64,000 nucleotides of DNA from positions 1,240,001 to 1,304,000 of the forward strand of contig OZ244849.1 of NCBI GenBank assembly GCA_965220875.1, read 5' to 3'. The first letter of the stretch is position 1, and each line of letters opens with the position of its first letter. This document shows, piece by piece, positions 1-9,240 of this stretch. The notes under the pieces were generated by a model. It did not search any database and was not told where the DNA came from. It saw nothing but the letters and a program-made list of their open reading frames with translations. Origin of the DNA: WTFY01 sp965220875. Lineage in GTDB: Bacteria > Pseudomonadota > Gammaproteobacteria > UBA4575. A program made the position numbers and the translations under genes.

Positions 1-496
1 TAGGGGCCGGAAAGAATGACTTGCATGAGCGATTCATGACGGACCACGCGGCTGACCTCCGGGGTTTTCGAGTCTTCAGGAAGAGTCCGGATTCTGGAGA
101 TTGCAGCCTCGACACTGGACAGGGCCGCCTGCATGTCGTTCCCGGGCTCGAATTCGATGTTCACTCGCGCCAGCCCTTCGTAAGCCAGGGCCTTGACGCG
201 CTTGACGTTGTCAAGGAACCGCACTTCCGGCTCTATCGCTTGCGAGATGTTGCTGTACACGTCATCGGCCGTCGCACCGGGCCATTCGACCGCCACGGTG
301 ACGCGGTCGATCCCGAATTCCGGCAGAAACTGGGAATTCAGTTTCAGAAGGCCATAGATGCCCGACACGACCATGAGTGCCAGGAGCAGGTTGCATGCAT
401 TCCTGTGCCCTGCAAACAGGGCGATCAGGCCTGTCATGGGCGGTACCTGCCTGCCCGGGCCGCAGCCTCGCGCACCCCTTCGTGCGCAGCGCTCAT
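1..496 (-). CDS. RND efflux permease (AcrB/AcrD/AcrF family), N-terminal part only
   Basis: This is the start of an inner-membrane RND permease that would use the proton gradient to expel drugs or other small molecules. It runs off the window edge, so only about 165 residues are present. The reading frame on the minus strand begins MSAAHEGVRE. A first membrane segment follows near residues 33-53, then the periplasmic porter sequence with PGATADDV and EFEPGNDMQAA, which are typical of this family. Its ATG overlaps the stop codon of the upstream membrane fusion gene in an ATGA junction, so the two are translationally coupled. The substrate cannot be told from this fragment. Confidence 0.9.
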
Positions 497-1773
497 CGCG
501 CTTTCACCTTGAGTCCGGGCCCGATCTCCGGGAACTGCGTCACGACGACTTTGGTACCGGAAGGGAACTCTGCGTACACCAGTACATCCTTGGCAACCTT
601 GCGCAACACCTGTACCGGATGGGCTGTCAGACGGTCTTCATTGACGGCATACACCGTTCCGTCATCGTGAATTGCCGCTTCGGGCAGCCTGAAAACGTTT
701 CGGTAGAGTTTGCCTGGCACGCCAACCTCGATGAAGGCGCCAGGTCGCAGCGGGCTGTCCAGGCCGGGTTCGAGGATGCGTGCATGGATGTTGACGCCCC
801 CGCTGCCGGCGTCGATCTCGGCGCCAAGCCGCTCGATCACGGCATCGTAACGAAAGGACTGCTGTCCGATGCGCCAGGTGACCGAGACCGGGCTGCCCAC
901 GAGAAGTTGTCCTCCCTGCAGTTCCGTGCTGCCGGCCAGGCGGCCAAAGTCCCTTCGGCTGAGCTGGAACAGCGCTTCGAGCCGGTGTGCCACGATCAGC
1001 CGTGCCAGGCGGTCATTGCTTCCAACCCGCTGTCCCACCGCCGCCACGACACCCGCGAGGTAGCCGTCCTCGGGAGCCGCCAGGCGCGTGTCACCGAGAT
1101 GGCGCCGAGCCAGCTTCAGGGCTGCCCGGTCGCGTGCCAGGGACGCGTTCATCTGTTCCGTCCTGGCAACAAGCCGGTCGCAGGTTTGCTGATGTCCTTC
1201 AGCAGCCTGCCTGGCTTCGTTGTAGGCAATTCGTGCATCGTCCTGCACCTTGCGTGAAACCGTGTCCCCGGTCCTCAGCTTGCGCTTTCGTTCGAGGTCG
1301 ATCCTGCGAAGCTCCACCTGTTCAAGTGCAATCTCCAGCAATTGCCGCTGGGCACGCAGGTCAGACCGGATTTCCTTGAGTTGTGCCGTCGAGGAGGCTA
1401 CGGCAGCTTCCTTGTCAGCCACCTCGATTTCGTAGTCAAAAGGGTCTACGACAACCAGTGTCTCGCCCCGCCTTACGGTAGCCCCCTCGACGAAGTTTTT
1501 TCCGAGCTGGACGATACGTCCGGTCACCAGCGGTCTCAGTTCCACCACGCTGCCGGCAACGACGGTACCGAACTCCTGGATAACGGGCCGTTCATCGGTC
1601 ATGCGGGCCTCGAACACGGAAACGGGCCACGCCTTTTCCGAAACCGGGTTCGGCGTGGCCAGGGGACGAGTTGCCCGCAGGTAGACAAAAGCCGATACCG
1701 CAACGGCGATGACCAGAAGCGGCACAATGACTCGGGCGAGTTTCTTCACGTTCCTGCTACCTTTCCCTAGCAT
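493..1773 (-). CDS. RND efflux membrane fusion protein (HlyD/AcrA type)
   Basis: This is the periplasmic adaptor that links an RND permease to an outer-membrane channel. The product is about 426 residues. It has an N-terminal membrane anchor (near residues 10-28), a biotinyl-lipoyl-like half (GTVVAGSVVELRPLVTGRI), a long alpha-helical hairpin rich in Arg, Glu and Gln, and a C-terminal beta-barrel region. I chose the ATG at 1773, which has a GGAAG purine stretch upstream. A GTG at 1749 is an alternative, and the longer frame up to 1836 looks artificial. The stop overlaps the start of the permease, so the two form one operon. No outer-membrane factor is visible in the window. Confidence 0.88.
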   Translation of the reverse strand: MLGKGSRNVKKLARVIVPLLVIAVAVSAFVYLRATRPLATPNPVSEKAWPVSVFEARMTDERPVIQEFGTVVAGSVVELRPLVTGRIVQLGKNFVEGATVRRGETLVVVDPFDYEIEVADKEAAVASSTAQLKEIRSDLRAQRQLLEIALEQVELRRIDLERKRKLRTGDTVSRKVQDDARIAYNEARQAAEGHQQTCDRLVARTEQMNASLARDRAALKLARRHLGDTRLAAPEDGYLAGVVAAVGQRVGSNDRLARLIVAHRLEALFQLSRRDFGRLAGSTELQGGQLLVGSPVSVTWRIGQQSFRYDAVIERLGAEIDAGSGGVNIHARILEPGLDSPLRPGAFIEVGVPGKLYRNVFRLPEAAIHDDGTVYAVNEDRLTAHPVQVLRKVAKDVLVYAEFPSGTKVVVTQFPEIGPGLKVKAR

Positions 1774-2205
1774 GCGGTCTTCCGGCACTCCACATGAATG
1801 CCGGAAATGTGTCGAATAGTACACCAGTGCAGCCATTCAGGCCTACTGTTCCGGATGGCTGCGCCGTACCGCGCCCTGCTGCGGTTTTCGAGTCTCCGGG
1901 TTTCGTGTAACGCTCCTGCGGTAGTCCGGCATGCAAGTCGTTTGAAGAGGTGTCTGTCCTGCGTGTATCCGTTGAACCGGTTGTGAAGGATTCCGGCTCC
2001 GGCCAGGCGCGTGTGCCGTTTTTCGGCTGCAGGCCTGCAAGCGGGAGGGGAAGCCCGTTCATCTGGCATCACGGCTGGGACACGTGTTACATTCCCCCGC
2101 ATGCAGGACAGCTAGTTCCATGTACCCCCTGTGGCATGGCCTTGTCATGTATTATTGCCTACATGTTACCTGATTCATTCTTTCGTCAAAGTATGGTGTT
2201 TTGTC
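1774..2205. other. Intergenic region between divergent efflux operon and truA
   Basis: These 432 bases separate the minus-strand efflux operon from the plus-strand truA-trp run. I find no convincing gene. A weak promoter-like pair (TTGTCA at 2142-2147, TTACCT 18 bases later) faces truA. No clear riboswitch or trp leader-peptide attenuator is recognisable. Confidence 0.4.
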
Positions 2206-3009
2206 ATGCGGATTGCTCTCGGTGTTGAATACGACGGCAGCAAGTTCTATGGCTGGCAGCGGCAGAAACTCGCGGAATCTGTTCAGGAGACCCTGGAGGA
2301 GGCCGTGTCGGAAATTGCGAACAGGTCCGTGGAGGTCCATGCGGCGGGCCGGACGGACTCCGGAGTCCATGCGACCGAACAGGTGGTTCATTTCGATACC
2401 CACGCGATACGCGATTCCAGGTCATGGATCATGGGAATCAATGTGAATCTGCCGCATTCCGTATCCGTACTGTGGGCCAGGGAAATGCGTGAAGATTTCC
2501 ATGCCCGCCATTCTGCGATGTCCAGGTGTTACCGCTATGTCATTCTGGACCGGCCGACGCGGCCTTCCATACTGAGCAAGAAGGTCACCTGGACGCGTGA
2601 TCCGCTGGATCATGTCAGGATGCAGGACGCCACATCGTTTCTGAAGGGAACGCATGACTTTTCGGCTTACAGGGCCACCTCCTGCCAGTCGAAAAGCCCG
2701 GTCCGGACGATACACCGCCTGACAGTGCATCGGCTGGGTCAGTTTGTATACGTCGACATTGTCGCCAATGGTTTTTTGCACCACATGGTGAGAAACATCG
2801 CTGGCGTACTCATGGCGATCGGCAAGGGTGAACAGGAACCCGCCTGGGCACGGACCATACTGGAGAGCCGTGACCGCGAAGCAGGCGGGGTTACGGCACC
2901 TGCCCCGGGCCTGTATCTCGTGAAGGTACAGTATGATCACACCCACGGATTCAGCCCTGCGGTAAGATGGCCCGCCATCGGTATGGGTCTTCCACTGGAT
3001 GCCGGGTAA
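2206..3009 (+). CDS. truA: tRNA pseudouridine(38-40) synthase
   Basis: TruA converts uridines 38-40 in the tRNA anticodon stem-loop to pseudouridine. The product is 267 residues, the usual length. The catalytic aspartate is Asp51 within AGRTDSGVHA, and YDGSKFYGWQRQ at the N-terminus and FLHHMVRNI near the C-terminus are family signatures. The frame extends upstream to 2131, but MRIALGVEYDG is the standard N-terminus, so the ATG at 2206 is preferred. The stop lies 7 bases before trpF, which suggests co-transcription with the tryptophan genes. That neighbourhood is common in Gammaproteobacteria. Confidence 0.96.
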   Translation: MRIALGVEYDGSKFYGWQRQKLAESVQETLEEAVSEIANRSVEVHAAGRTDSGVHATEQVVHFDTHAIRDSRSWIMGINVNLPHSVSVLWAREMREDFHARHSAMSRCYRYVILDRPTRPSILSKKVTWTRDPLDHVRMQDATSFLKGTHDFSAYRATSCQSKSPVRTIHRLTVHRLGQFVYVDIVANGFLHHMVRNIAGVLMAIGKGEQEPAWARTILESRDREAGGVTAPAPGLYLVKVQYDHTHGFSPAVRWPAIGMGLPLDAG

Positions 3010-3016
3010 TCGGGGC

Positions 3017-3646
3017 ATGCCGGTCCGAATCAAGTTTTGCGGAATGACTCGTGCTGAGGATGTGCAGTGCGCGGTCGAGCTGGGAGTGGATGCCCTGGGG
3101 TTCGTGTTCGTGGAAAAAAGTCATCGCTGCGTGACGGTCGAGACCGCGCGGAACCTGATGGAGAGGGTGCCGCCCTTCGTCACGTGCGTGGGCCTTTTCA
3201 TGAATGCGGAGCCGGGAGAAGTGGAAGCCGTGATTCGACAGACGGGCTTGGGCCTGCTGCAGTTTCACGGAAGTGAGGACGAGGATCATTGCAGGCAGTT
3301 CGGAATTCCCTATCTGAAGGCCGTGCCTGTCCGCAGCACTCCATCGGTGACGGAATTTTGTGCGGACTTTCCGTCGGCTGCGGGGTTCGTGATGGACAGC
3401 CATGCGGTCAATCAGATGGGAGGGTCCGGAAGAGCCTTTGCATGGGACAGGATCCCGGATTCGCTTGGCCAGCCGGTCGTGCTTGCGGGCGGACTCAGGC
3501 CGGAGAATGTGGCGCTGGCAGTACGCCAGGTGAGACCCTATGCCGTCGACGTGAGCAGCGGTATTGAAACTTCCCCGGGTATGAAGGATGCTGGAAAGAT
3601 GGAAAAGTTTATCGAGGAAGCCAGGCATGAGCCGGAACGAGCCTGA
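3017..3646 (+). CDS. trpF: Phosphoribosylanthranilate isomerase
   Basis: TrpF carries out the Amadori rearrangement of phosphoribosylanthranilate to CdRP in tryptophan synthesis. It is a 209-residue single TIM barrel. The N-terminal KFCGMTR motif holds the catalytic cysteine (Cys8), and the C-terminal DVSSGIE segment holds the conserved aspartate. It is a stand-alone TrpF, not a TrpC-TrpF fusion. The 3' end overlaps the start of trpB by 20 bases, indicating translational coupling. No trpC, trpD or trpE is in the window, so the rest of the pathway must be elsewhere. Confidence 0.95.
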   Translation: MPVRIKFCGMTRAEDVQCAVELGVDALGFVFVEKSHRCVTVETARNLMERVPPFVTCVGLFMNAEPGEVEAVIRQTGLGLLQFHGSEDEDHCRQFGIPYLKAVPVRSTPSVTEFCADFPSAAGFVMDSHAVNQMGGSGRAFAWDRIPDSLGQPVVLAGGLRPENVALAVRQVRPYAVDVSSGIETSPGMKDAGKMEKFIEEARHEPERA

Positions 3647-4859
3647 TCCGGTGGCGCAGGAGAAGCCTGTACGGTTGCCGGACGCAAGGGGAATGTTCGG
3701 TGAATTCGGTGGCCGCTATGTGGCGGAGACGCTGATCGAACCGCTGGTCCAGCTGGAGCAGGCATACCGGCAGTACAAGGATGACCCCGGTTTCCTGGAA
3801 GAATTCAAGGCCGATCTGAAGCATTATGTTGGACGGCCCAGCCCGCTGTATTTTGCCGAGCGGCTGAGCCGCAAGCACGCAGGCGCCCGGCTCTACCTGA
3901 AACGCGAGGACCTGAACCATACGGGTGCACACAAGATCAACAACACCGTGGGCCAGGCCTTGCTGGCCAAGCGCATGGGCAAGACCCGGATCATTGCCGA
4001 GACCGGTGCGGGACAGCACGGGGTCGCCAGTGCCACGGTCGCAGCCCGTCTTGGCCTGGAGTGTGTCGTCTACATGGGCGAGGAGGACATGCGCCGGCAG
4101 GCGCCCAACGTATACCGCATGCGGCTTCTGGGTGCAGAGGTCGAGCCGGTACGATCCGGCTCGAAAACACTGAAGGATGCACTGAACGAAGCCTTGCGCG
4201 ATTGGGTCACGCACGTGGATTCAACGTTTTACATTATCGGTACCGTGGCCGGGCCCCATCCCTACCCGGAACTGGTGCGTGACTTTCAGACCGTCATCGG
4301 CCATGAAGCGAAAAGCCAGCTGCATCAAATGGCAGGCGTCCTGCCCGATGCCCTGGTGGCGTGCGTGGGCGGAGGCTCCAATGCCATCGGCCTTTTCTAT
4401 CCTTTCCTGGAGGATTCGCAGGTCCGGATGTTCGGAGTCGAGGCAGCAGGGCTGGGACTGGACACGCAAAGGCATTCAGCCCCGCTGAACACCGGCAAAC
4501 CGGGAGTCCTGCATGGCAATCGCACCTACCTGATGGAAGACGAGAACGGCCAGATCATTGAGACCCATTCGATCTCGGCCGGGCTGGACTACCCGGGAGT
4601 AGGCCCTGAGCATGCGTGGCTGAAGGACACGGGCCGGGTTTGCTATGAGTCGGTGACCGACTCGCAGGCACTGGCCGCCTTTCATGAGCTCACGCGAGTC
4701 GAAGGTATCATTCCCGCGCTGGAAAGCAGCCATGCCGTCGCGTATGCACTGCAGCTGGCCGAGAGCATGACGCCGGAGCAGAAGATCATAGTCAATCTCT
4801 CGGGACGCGGCGACAAGGATATTGACACCGTGGCCGGAATCGCAGGCATCGAGCTGTGA
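3627..4859 (+). CDS. trpB: Tryptophan synthase beta chain
   Basis: TrpB condenses indole with serine using pyridoxal phosphate. The product is 410 residues. The PLP lysine sits in HTGAHKINN (Lys103), the phosphate-binding glycine loop is GGGSNAIG, and FGEFGGRYV opens the conserved core, as in the classical TrpB1 class. I chose the ATG at 3627, which follows a GAGGAAG ribosome-binding site inside the end of trpF. The stop overlaps the trpA GTG start, as expected for subunits made in equal amounts. Confidence 0.97.
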   Translation: MSRNEPDPVAQEKPVRLPDARGMFGEFGGRYVAETLIEPLVQLEQAYRQYKDDPGFLEEFKADLKHYVGRPSPLYFAERLSRKHAGARLYLKREDLNHTGAHKINNTVGQALLAKRMGKTRIIAETGAGQHGVASATVAARLGLECVVYMGEEDMRRQAPNVYRMRLLGAEVEPVRSGSKTLKDALNEALRDWVTHVDSTFYIIGTVAGPHPYPELVRDFQTVIGHEAKSQLHQMAGVLPDALVACVGGGSNAIGLFYPFLEDSQVRMFGVEAAGLGLDTQRHSAPLNTGKPGVLHGNRTYLMEDENGQIIETHSISAGLDYPGVGPEHAWLKDTGRVCYESVTDSQALAAFHELTRVEGIIPALESSHAVAYALQLAESMTPEQKIIVNLSGRGDKDIDTVAGIAGIEL

Positions 4860-5689
4860 GCCGCATCCGGCAGCGCTTTGCAGAACTGGCACGGGAAGGC
4901 CGCAGGGCCCTTGTTCCGTACATTACAGCCGGTGACCCCCATCCCGGGCAGACCGTGAATCTCATGCATGCACTGGTGGAGGCAGGTGCAGATCTCATAG
5001 AGCTGGGCGTGCCTTTTTCAGATCCCATGGCGGACGGGCCGGTCATTCAGGCTGCCTGCGAGCGTGCCCTCGCACACGGCACCAGCCTGCAGGATGTGCT
5101 GGAAATGGTGCGCGATTTCAGGCTGCAGGACCAGAAAACACCCGTCGTACTGATGGGATATCAGAACCCGATCGAAGTCCTGGGGGCCCGCGAGTTTGCC
5201 CGTCAGGCAAACCAGTGCCAGGTCGACGGGGTATTGACGGTCGACCTGCCTTTTGAACAGGCTGAGGAAACGCTGGAAATTTACCGGCAGCATTCCCTGG
5301 ACACAATTTTCCTGATAGCCCCCACGACCAGCCCGTCACGCATAGAAAAAATCTGTGAGAACTCTTCCGGACTCATATACTATGTTTCACTTCGGGGCGT
5401 GACCGGTGCGGGCCATCTGGACGTCGTGGAGGTCGAGAAAAAGGTAAACGAGATCAAGCAGTACACTTCCCTTCCCGTAGGAGTGGGGTTTGGAGTCCAG
5501 GATGCCGAGAGCGCGGGAGACATTGCCAGGATTGCGGATGCGGTGATTGTCGGCAGTGCCCTGATACGCCTGATAGAATACTCTGCCACCGATTATGAAG
5601 CCATTAAGAAAAACCTGTCTGCCTTGCTGGTCAGCATGCGCGAAGCGATGGATGTCTGCACACGCGGACAGGAACCGGCACGCGCGTAA
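4856..5689 (+). CDS. trpA: Tryptophan synthase alpha chain
   Basis: TrpA cleaves indole-3-glycerol phosphate and passes indole to TrpB through the subunit tunnel. The product is 277 residues with a GTG start overlapping the trpB stop in a GTGA junction. Catalytic Glu49 (DLIELGVPFSDP) and Asp60 (MADGP) fall at the same numbers as in the enterobacterial enzyme. The phosphate-binding GVGFGV and VGSALI segments are present near the C-terminus. It is followed 21 bases later by accD. Confidence 0.97.
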   Translation: MSRIRQRFAELAREGRRALVPYITAGDPHPGQTVNLMHALVEAGADLIELGVPFSDPMADGPVIQAACERALAHGTSLQDVLEMVRDFRLQDQKTPVVLMGYQNPIEVLGAREFARQANQCQVDGVLTVDLPFEQAEETLEIYRQHSLDTIFLIAPTTSPSRIEKICENSSGLIYYVSLRGVTGAGHLDVVEVEKKVNEIKQYTSLPVGVGFGVQDAESAGDIARIADAVIVGSALIRLIEYSATDYEAIKKNLSALLVSMREAMDVCTRGQEPARA

Positions 5690-5710
5690 CCCTGGGTTTA
5701 TCCTGATCCG

Positions 5711-6574
5711 ATGAGCTGGCTAGAAAAACTGATGCCTTCCCGCATACGCACAGAAGGTACAAGCCGGCGCAAGGTCCCCGAAGGGCTCTGGGACAAGTGT
5801 TCCAATTGTGGCGCCGTGCTGTACAGCTCGGACCTCGAACGCAATCTCTGGGTTTGCTCGAAGTGCAATCACCACATGCGTATCAGCGCCCGCAAGCGTC
5901 TGCTTTCATTCCTGGATGAAAGTCCCCTTGAAGAAATTGGCACAAATATCGAACCCAGGGATTTTCTCAAGTTCAGGGACAGCAAAAGATACAAGGATCG
6001 CCTGGGCGCTGCACAAAAAGCCACGGGTGAAAAGGAAGCGCTGATTGTCATGAAAGGCAGGTTGAAACATCTTCCAGTGGTCGCGGCGGCCTTTGAGTTC
6101 AATTTCATCGGGGGGTCCATGGGCTCGGTCGTGGGGGAACGTTTCCTGCAGGCAGCGAAACTGGCCCTGGGTGATGAGATCCCCCTGGTCTGTTTTTCCA
6201 CCAGCGGTGGGGCGCGCATGCAGGAGGCACTCATGTCCTTGTTTCAAATGGCCAAAACGAGTGCAGTGCTGGCACGCATGCGTGCCCGGCATATTCCTTT
6301 TGTCTCGGTGCTGACAGACCCCACCATGGGCGGGGTTTCTGCCAGCCTGGCCATGCTGGGAGATATCAACATTGCCGAGCCCAGGGCACTGATCGGGTTT
6401 GCGGGACCAAGGGTCATTGAGCAGACGGTGCGCGAGACTCTCCCTGAAGGTTTCCAGCGCAGCGAATTCCTGCTCGAGCACGGTGCCTTGGACATGATCG
6501 TAGAGCGGAAACAGATGCGGGATCAGGTGCATCACCTGCTCTGCATCCTGTTGCACAAGCCTACTTCAGGCTGA
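5711..6574 (+). CDS. accD: Acetyl-CoA carboxylase carboxyltransferase subunit beta
   Basis: AccD is half of the carboxyltransferase that moves CO2 from carboxybiotin to acetyl-CoA, making malonyl-CoA for fatty acids. The product is 287 residues. The four-cysteine zinc ribbon is at Cys30, Cys33, Cys49 and Cys52 (CSNC and CSKC pairs). The crotonase-like core carries GGSMGSVVGE and TSGGARMQE, which shape the oxyanion holes. The trpBA-accD-folC order is conserved in many Gammaproteobacteria. Confidence 0.97.
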   Translation: MSWLEKLMPSRIRTEGTSRRKVPEGLWDKCSNCGAVLYSSDLERNLWVCSKCNHHMRISARKRLLSFLDESPLEEIGTNIEPRDFLKFRDSKRYKDRLGAAQKATGEKEALIVMKGRLKHLPVVAAAFEFNFIGGSMGSVVGERFLQAAKLALGDEIPLVCFSTSGGARMQEALMSLFQMAKTSAVLARMRARHIPFVSVLTDPTMGGVSASLAMLGDINIAEPRALIGFAGPRVIEQTVRETLPEGFQRSEFLLEHGALDMIVERKQMRDQVHHLLCILLHKPTSG

Positions 6575-6679
6575 AGGTGGTGGCAGCACACGTGAACCGT
6601 CCTCTGCAAAGGATCTTCAGTTAGCCGGCCGCTATTCAGGAAGAACAGCCCAGGACATCACTTTTTCAGATTTACCGCA

Positions 6680-7945
6680 TTGCGTTTCAGAAGGCTCCAA
6701 GACTGGCTTGCGTGGCAGCAGACTCTTCATTCTCAAAAAATTGAACTGGGATTGGGTCGAATTGCGAAGGTTGCCGACGAGCTGGGTGTGATGAATCCCG
6801 GGTACCAGGTCGTTACCGTGGCCGGTACCAATGGCAAGGGTTCAATTGCAGCAATACTCGAGTCGGTGTATCACCAGGCTGGCTACAGGGTGGCCTGCTA
6901 TACCTCGCCACATCTGCTTCATTACAACGAGCGTATCAGGATCGGAAAGGAAAATGTCCAGGATTCCTTGCTGTGCGAAGCCTTCGATCTTATCGACCAG
7001 GCGCGGGGTGAAATCAGCCTGAGCTACTTCGAGTTTGCCACGCTGGCTGCCATGCTGATATTCAGAAACCTGAAACCGGACATCGCCATATTCGAGGTGG
7101 GCCTGGGCGGACGCCTTGACGCCGTGAACATCTATGATGCCGATGTCGCCATTGTCTCCAACATCGGCATCGATCATGTGCAGTGGCTGGGTTCCACGCG
7201 TGAATCCATAGGCATGGAGAAAGCCGGAATTTTCCGTGCCGGCAAACCTGCGGTTTGCGGGGACCGGGAGCCGCCCCAAAGCCTGCTTGAACATGCCGGG
7301 ACCCTGGGGTCCGAACTGTTTGTGATCGACAGGGACTTTTCTTACCGGCAGGACCGGGAGGCAACCTGGTCATTCCGGTCGGCCGGCCGGGTCCTGGAGG
7401 ATCTTCCCATGCCGAACCTGTACGGGGATACCCAGCTGGCGAATGCCGCGGTCGCCCTGATGGTCCTTCAGTGTGTGAACGGGACCTTGCCGGTAGGGCC
7501 GGACAGTATTGGTTCAGGATTGAAGGGCATCTCCCTGGCAGGCCGGTTTCAGCGGGTTTCGGGAAAGTGCGAGATCATCTTCGATGTGGCACACAATCTG
7601 GACAGTGCAGAAGTGCTGAGGAAGAATTTGCTGGAACTGGAACCCGCAACGAGAACCTGCGCGGTGTTTGCCGTGCAGCAGGACAAGGATGTGGAAGGAA
7701 TCATAGGCTCGATGTGCGAGCACATTGATGAATGGTACATTTCAGAACTGGACTTGGAGCGGTCTATCGATTGCAAGGCCCTGCAGGAATGCATTGAAAA
7801 ACTTGACCGGGACAGTCCCGTCAGGGCCTATCCATCCGTTTCACAGGCCTGGCATGCTGCAAACCGGGACGTGGATCATACTGCCCGGATCGTGGTGTTC
7901 GGATCGTTTCTGACGGTGGCAGAAGTACTGGGCTTGCAAGTATAA
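6680..7945 (+). CDS. folC: Dihydrofolate synthase / folylpolyglutamate synthase
   Basis: FolC adds glutamate to dihydropteroate and to tetrahydrofolate. The product is 421 residues. The ATP-binding P-loop GTNGKGS is at residues 49-55. The Mur-ligase-like central domain has EVGLGGRLDAVN and SNIGIDHVQWLG, and the C-terminal domain has DVAHN. The start is a TTG at 6680: the text RLQDWLAWQ is the normal N-terminus of FolC and no in-frame ATG precedes it. The accD-folC-dedD-cvpA-purF order is the same as in Escherichia coli. Confidence 0.95.
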   Translation: MRFRRLQDWLAWQQTLHSQKIELGLGRIAKVADELGVMNPGYQVVTVAGTNGKGSIAAILESVYHQAGYRVACYTSPHLLHYNERIRIGKENVQDSLLCEAFDLIDQARGEISLSYFEFATLAAMLIFRNLKPDIAIFEVGLGGRLDAVNIYDADVAIVSNIGIDHVQWLGSTRESIGMEKAGIFRAGKPAVCGDREPPQSLLEHAGTLGSELFVIDRDFSYRQDREATWSFRSAGRVLEDLPMPNLYGDTQLANAAVALMVLQCVNGTLPVGPDSIGSGLKGISLAGRFQRVSGKCEIIFDVAHNLDSAEVLRKNLLELEPATRTCAVFAVQQDKDVEGIIGSMCEHIDEWYISELDLERSIDCKALQECIEKLDRDSPVRAYPSVSQAWHAANRDVDHTARIVVFGSFLTVAEVLGLQV

Positions 7946-8002
7946 TGCTGCAGTTCGGATCCTGTTCTGCCTGACCGGCATGTGTGAGGTCTCTGGTAAC
8001 TT

Positions 8003-8575
8003 ATGGAAACAGTCCTGAAACAACGCTTGGTAGGTGCGGTGGTTCTGGTCGCTCTCGCTGTAATATTCGTGCCTATGATCCTGGATGGCCCGGACCGCGA
8101 GGAGCAGTCGGTCCTGGAAATTGAAATTCCTGTTGCACCGAAGTTCAGCTTTGAAAGCAATCTGCCGGATTCCGGGTCACTGGATGCGCTTCCTGAAAGC
8201 GAGAAAAGCAAGAACCCGGGGGCCAGTCAAAAGCCGCTCGAGGCGAGCTCTGAAGAGGTCCAGGTATCGAAGGCAGAAACGCCGGTTCCCGAGGTCGTCG
8301 AGTCTGCTGCAGATCACATAGAGCCCAGTCCGTCACTGAGCGCCTGGGTGGTGCAGGTTGCGGCATTTTCGGAAAAAGGCAAGGCACTTGCCTTGCAGGG
8401 AAAACTGTCTGCCGGTGATTACCCGGTATTCACCGAAAAGTTCGAGAAGGAAGGCAAGGTGCTGTACCGGGTCAAGGCCGGACCTGAACTCAAACGGGAG
8501 AATGCCGACAAGTTGCGCACCAGGATAGAGAAGGACCATGGAATAAAAGGTGCCTTCGTGGTTCAGCATCCCTGA
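8003..8575 (+). CDS. dedD: SPOR-domain cell-division protein (DedD-like)
   Basis: DedD-type proteins sit in the inner membrane and bind denuded glycan at the division septum. The 190-residue product has a short cytoplasmic N-terminus and one membrane helix (about residues 8-27). A proline- and glutamate-rich linker leads to a C-terminal SPOR domain (about 112-190) that begins WVVQVAAFSEKGKA. Its place between folC and cvpA matches dedD. The linker is low in complexity and not conserved in detail, so the symbol rests on position plus domain layout. Confidence 0.88.
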   Translation: METVLKQRLVGAVVLVALAVIFVPMILDGPDREEQSVLEIEIPVAPKFSFESNLPDSGSLDALPESEKSKNPGASQKPLEASSEEVQVSKAETPVPEVVESAADHIEPSPSLSAWVVQVAAFSEKGKALALQGKLSAGDYPVFTEKFEKEGKVLYRVKAGPELKRENADKLRTRIEKDHGIKGAFVVQHP

Positions 8576-8651
8576 TTCTGGAATCACGGGTGGTCCATGG
8601 AGTTTTGTGGAGCAAGGCGATTCCAACAGTTGATGGAGACCCGGTAACTAC

Positions 8652-9218
8652 ATGGAATTCACATGGATAGATTTTGGAATCGTGATCATCTTGCTTGTCT
8701 CCACATTGATTGCGGTATTTCGGGGGTTTGTGAAAGAGGTTGTCTCGCTGTTCAGCCTGGTCGCCGCCATCTGGCTGGCCGTTGCATTTTTCGATCAGGT
8801 GGCCCATCTCCTGCCTGCCGGCATAGATGAAACGACCTTCGATTTGGGGGACAATGAATTCAAAATGAGTAAATTGCGTGCAGTGATCGCATTCGCTTCG
8901 ATCGCAATCGGCGTTTTGATCACGGGAGCTGTTCTGAATCATGTGCTTGGAAAGGTTACTCGGTTGCCGGTTTTGAGCGGTGTCGACAGGGTACTGGGTG
9001 CAGTGTTCGGTTTTGCCAGGGGTGGAGCCGTTGTCGTGCTGGTGATTCTGGTCGCAGCCCTGTCAAGTTTCCCGCGCTCCGAAATCTGGGAGTCATCCCG
9101 GTTGTTGCCCGTGTTTGAGGTCGGGGCACAGGCGGTAATTGATTTTGTACCTCCGGAGTATTCGAGGTATTTCATGCTCGACGGCACCGAGTCCCATATC
9201 AACTCGTACTCGCTTTGA
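8652..9218 (+). CDS. cvpA: CvpA family membrane protein
   Basis: CvpA is an inner-membrane protein of uncertain biochemical role, needed for colicin V production and linked to envelope homeostasis. The 188-residue product has four predicted membrane segments (about 5-25, 30-50, 75-98 and 110-135). The family motif FRGFVKEVVSL is in the first loop and GVDRVLGAVFGFARG lies before the last helix. It lies directly upstream of purF, 22 bases away, as in many proteobacteria. Confidence 0.92.
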   Translation: MEFTWIDFGIVIILLVSTLIAVFRGFVKEVVSLFSLVAAIWLAVAFFDQVAHLLPAGIDETTFDLGDNEFKMSKLRAVIAFASIAIGVLITGAVLNHVLGKVTRLPVLSGVDRVLGAVFGFARGGAVVVLVILVAALSSFPRSEIWESSRLLPVFEVGAQAVIDFVPPEYSRYFMLDGTESHINSYSL

Positions 9219-9240
9219 CGCTGATCGGAAAATATTGGTC

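Noticed and set aside
358..1257. A 299-codon plus-strand frame over the efflux genes
   Set aside because: It is antisense to the membrane fusion protein and permease, both of which have clear family motifs and a normal ATGA overlap.
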